The notes beneath the pieces were generated by a model. That model was given only the letters and a program-made list of their open reading frames with translations, was not told the DNA's origin and did no database searches. A DNA stretch of 64,000 bases, taken from Clostridiaceae bacterium (GTDB taxonomy: Bacteria > Bacillota > Clostridia > Oscillospirales > Acutalibacteraceae). Made by a program: the position numbers and the translations under genes. Of the stretch, positions 62,975 through 64,000 are shown in pieces (positions within the stretch are counted from its first letter, which is position 1; the number at the start of each line of letters is the position of its first letter). The stretch spans positions 5,365 to 69,364 of the forward strand of contig JAEDLK010000004.1 in the NCBI GenBank assembly GCA_016295355.1. Direction: 5' to 3'.

Positions 62975-63727
62975 ATGAAATGTTTAGTTATAACTAAAAA
63001 AAAGTTAATGACGGCTTTGTGCCTTGTGTGTGCACTGGCAATTGCGATTGCAGGGTCGGTCAGTGTCTTTGCAAACAGTGACAGACTGCTACCGATTTAC
63101 TGTGTGGAAACCGACAAAAAGCAGGTGGCAATTTCATTCGATGCAGCTTGGGGTAACGAAGATACGAAGCAGTTGATTGATATTTTGGCAGAATATGAAG
63201 TGCCGGCGACCTTTTTTGTGGTGGGCAGTTGGGTGGATAAGTTTCCCGAATCGGTGCGAGAATTGTCTGATGCCGGTCACCAGGTGATGAACCATAGTAA
63301 TACACACCCGTATATGACCAAACTGTCCTGTCAACAAATGCTGGACGAGATCACCAGTTGTAACCGAAAAATCGAGGCCATCACCGGCAAAACGCCGCTT
63401 TTATTACGTCCGCCGTACGGCGATTATGACAATCGGGTGGTTGAAACAGTGGAGCAGGCCGGGATGTTCTGCGTGCAATGGTCTGTGGATTCTTTAGACT
63501 GGAAAGAAAATGCCACAGCCGAAAGCATTTGTCAACGGGTGACGCAAAAGGTTCAGCCGGGCAGTATTGTGTTGTTTCATAACGCCGCCGTACATACCCC
63601 GGAAGCCTTACCGACCATTCTGAAATGCCTGAAAGATGAAGGGTATGAGTTTGTCTTTATTACCGATTTAATCTACAAAGAAAACTACACAATAGACCAT
63701 GCAGGAAAGCAGGTGCCCAACGAATAA
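62975..63727 (+). CDS. pdaB: PdaB-like sporulation polysaccharide deacetylase
   Basis: A 250-residue NodB-fold deacetylase anchored or exported by an N-terminal hydrophobic helix (about 11-33). Metal and catalytic motifs: SFDAAWGNE (Asp56; the second Asp of the usual TFDD is replaced, as is typical for PdaB), HSNTH with zinc ligands His107 and His111, RPPYGDYD, and IVLFHNA. PdaB proteins act on spore peptidoglycan or its precursors. Paralogous to the truncated copy at 61711, with about half the residues identical over 64. Confidence 0.88.
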   Translation: MKCLVITKKKLMTALCLVCALAIAIAGSVSVFANSDRLLPIYCVETDKKQVAISFDAAWGNEDTKQLIDILAEYEVPATFFVVGSWVDKFPESVRELSDAGHQVMNHSNTHPYMTKLSCQQMLDEITSCNRKIEAITGKTPLLLRPPYGDYDNRVVETVEQAGMFCVQWSVDSLDWKENATAESICQRVTQKVQPGSIVLFHNAAVHTPEALPTILKCLKDEGYEFVFITDLIYKENYTIDHAGKQVPNE

Positions 63728-63917
63728 AATAAAAACAGGAGGGACAGCATGGTCTTTCCTGTTTGCTTATACGGTAGAGATTTATAGGTACCCGTTAGTC
63801 ATCGGAGAGGCGAACACGATAATAAACGATATTCCCTCAAACCCACAGGCATTTTACATGGCAAAGGCATATTTGACTTGCAAATTTCACAAATTCCGCA
63901 AGTGATTTATTACGTTA
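63728..63917. other. Gap between pdaB and tRNA-Trp
   Basis: Directly after pdaB, AAACAGGA and TCCTGTTT form a hairpin (about 63734-63764), plausibly its terminator. A reading frame continues to 63905 (ending YLTCKFHKFRK) but begins inside pdaB and has no start with a ribosome binding site. I do not call it a gene. Confidence 0.4.
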
Positions 63918-63945
63918 AAAAAAGCACGCTTTCGCGTGCTTTTTT
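63918..63945 (-). terminator. Terminator of the tRNA-Trp transcript
   Basis: A 12-bp stem (AAAAAAGCACGC with GCGTGCTTTTTT) with loop TTTC; it has a T-run on the minus strand right after the tRNA. Confidence 0.93.
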
Positions 63946-63946
63946 A

Positions 63947-64000
63947 TGGCAGGGGCAGAAGGACTTGAACCCTCGGCACGCGGTTTTGGAGACCGCTGCT
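63947..64000 (-). tRNA. tRNA-Trp (CCA anticodon), partial
   Basis: The 3' 54 bases are visible on the minus strand: the anticodon stem GCGGT/ACCGC holding loop CTCCAAA (anticodon CCA), a T arm with GGGTTCAAGTCC, the acceptor 3' strand, discriminator G and an encoded CCA end. The 5' half lies beyond the window. Confidence 0.93.

Noticed and set aside
63699..63905. Small protein gene after pdaB
   Set aside because: The frame begins inside pdaB, no internal start has a ribosome binding site, and a hairpin terminator lies in the middle.
1..64000. CRISPR arrays, rRNA genes, transposases or insertion sequences
   Set aside because: No regularly spaced repeats, rRNA-like sequence or transposase reading frames were seen in the window.

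Overview
The window is a chromosomal stretch of a spore-forming Gram-positive anaerobe, most likely a gut Clostridia of the Oscillospirales/Ruminococcaceae type. This is inferred from gene order and gene content (nusB-xseA-xseB-ispA-dxs-tlyA-nadK-argR-recN; infC-rpmI-rplT-trmH-dprA-topA-trmFO; plsX-rnc-smc-ftsY; yhbY-nadD-yqeK-rsfS-leuS), strong AGGAGG-type ribosome binding sites with many GTG/TTG starts, sporulation genes (ytvI, pdaB), cdaA-cdaR, and several glycoside hydrolases. Base composition is roughly balanced except for one clearly AT-rich island near the right end. No species assignment is possible from sequence alone.

Layout. 1-3.6 kb: a heterodimeric ABC exporter whose first gene is cut by the window edge. 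3.9-8.9 kb: a GH3 beta-glucosidase with permuted domain order, divergent from an AraC regulator; a YgjV-like membrane protein; a DeoR/GlpR regulator. 9.2-15.1 kb: serC-serA, a GH20 hexosaminidase, 2-keto-3-deoxygluconate kinase and a histidinol-phosphatase-like PHP enzyme. 15.2-15.9 kb: a DivIVA-like coiled-coil gene with an apparent 3' frameshift. 16.1-25.1 kb: nusB through recN plus an HD protein. 25.2-27.0 kb: aspartokinase and an ACT regulator on the minus strand. 27.1-32.0 kb: ytvI, a DUF3343/cysteine desulfurase pair and cdaA-cdaR. 32.4-54.8 kb: a nearly continuous plus-strand housekeeping block from recD2 to leuS, including an infC leader with an attenuator and a probable AUU start.

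54.9-61.5 kb holds a minus-strand catabolic operon (enolase-superfamily dehydratase, GH10 glycosidase, RraA-like aldolase-type protein, beta-propeller lactonase, SDR dehydrogenase) divergent from its own AraC-type regulator. Together these have the enzyme classes of a non-phosphorylative oxidative sugar pathway: dehydrogenase to lactone, lactonase, sugar-acid dehydratase, then cleavage. The kinase at 13.2 kb could serve the keto-deoxy product.

61.7-63.7 kb is the most unusual part. A pdaB-like deacetylase gene is cut off after about 64 codons; an AT-rich insert carries a barnase-type ribonuclease and its barstar inhibitor in toxin-then-immunity order; an intact pdaB paralogue follows. The ribonuclease has a small N-terminal Cys/His-rich segment resembling the C-terminal motif of phage MuF/SPP1-gp7 head proteins, suggesting a miniature MuF-type polymorphic toxin. 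The window ends inside a tRNA-Trp gene on the minus strand. Two intergenic regions (8.87-9.08 kb and 32.2-32.38 kb) contain dense hairpins and share a two-part motif that may mark an undescribed structured RNA.
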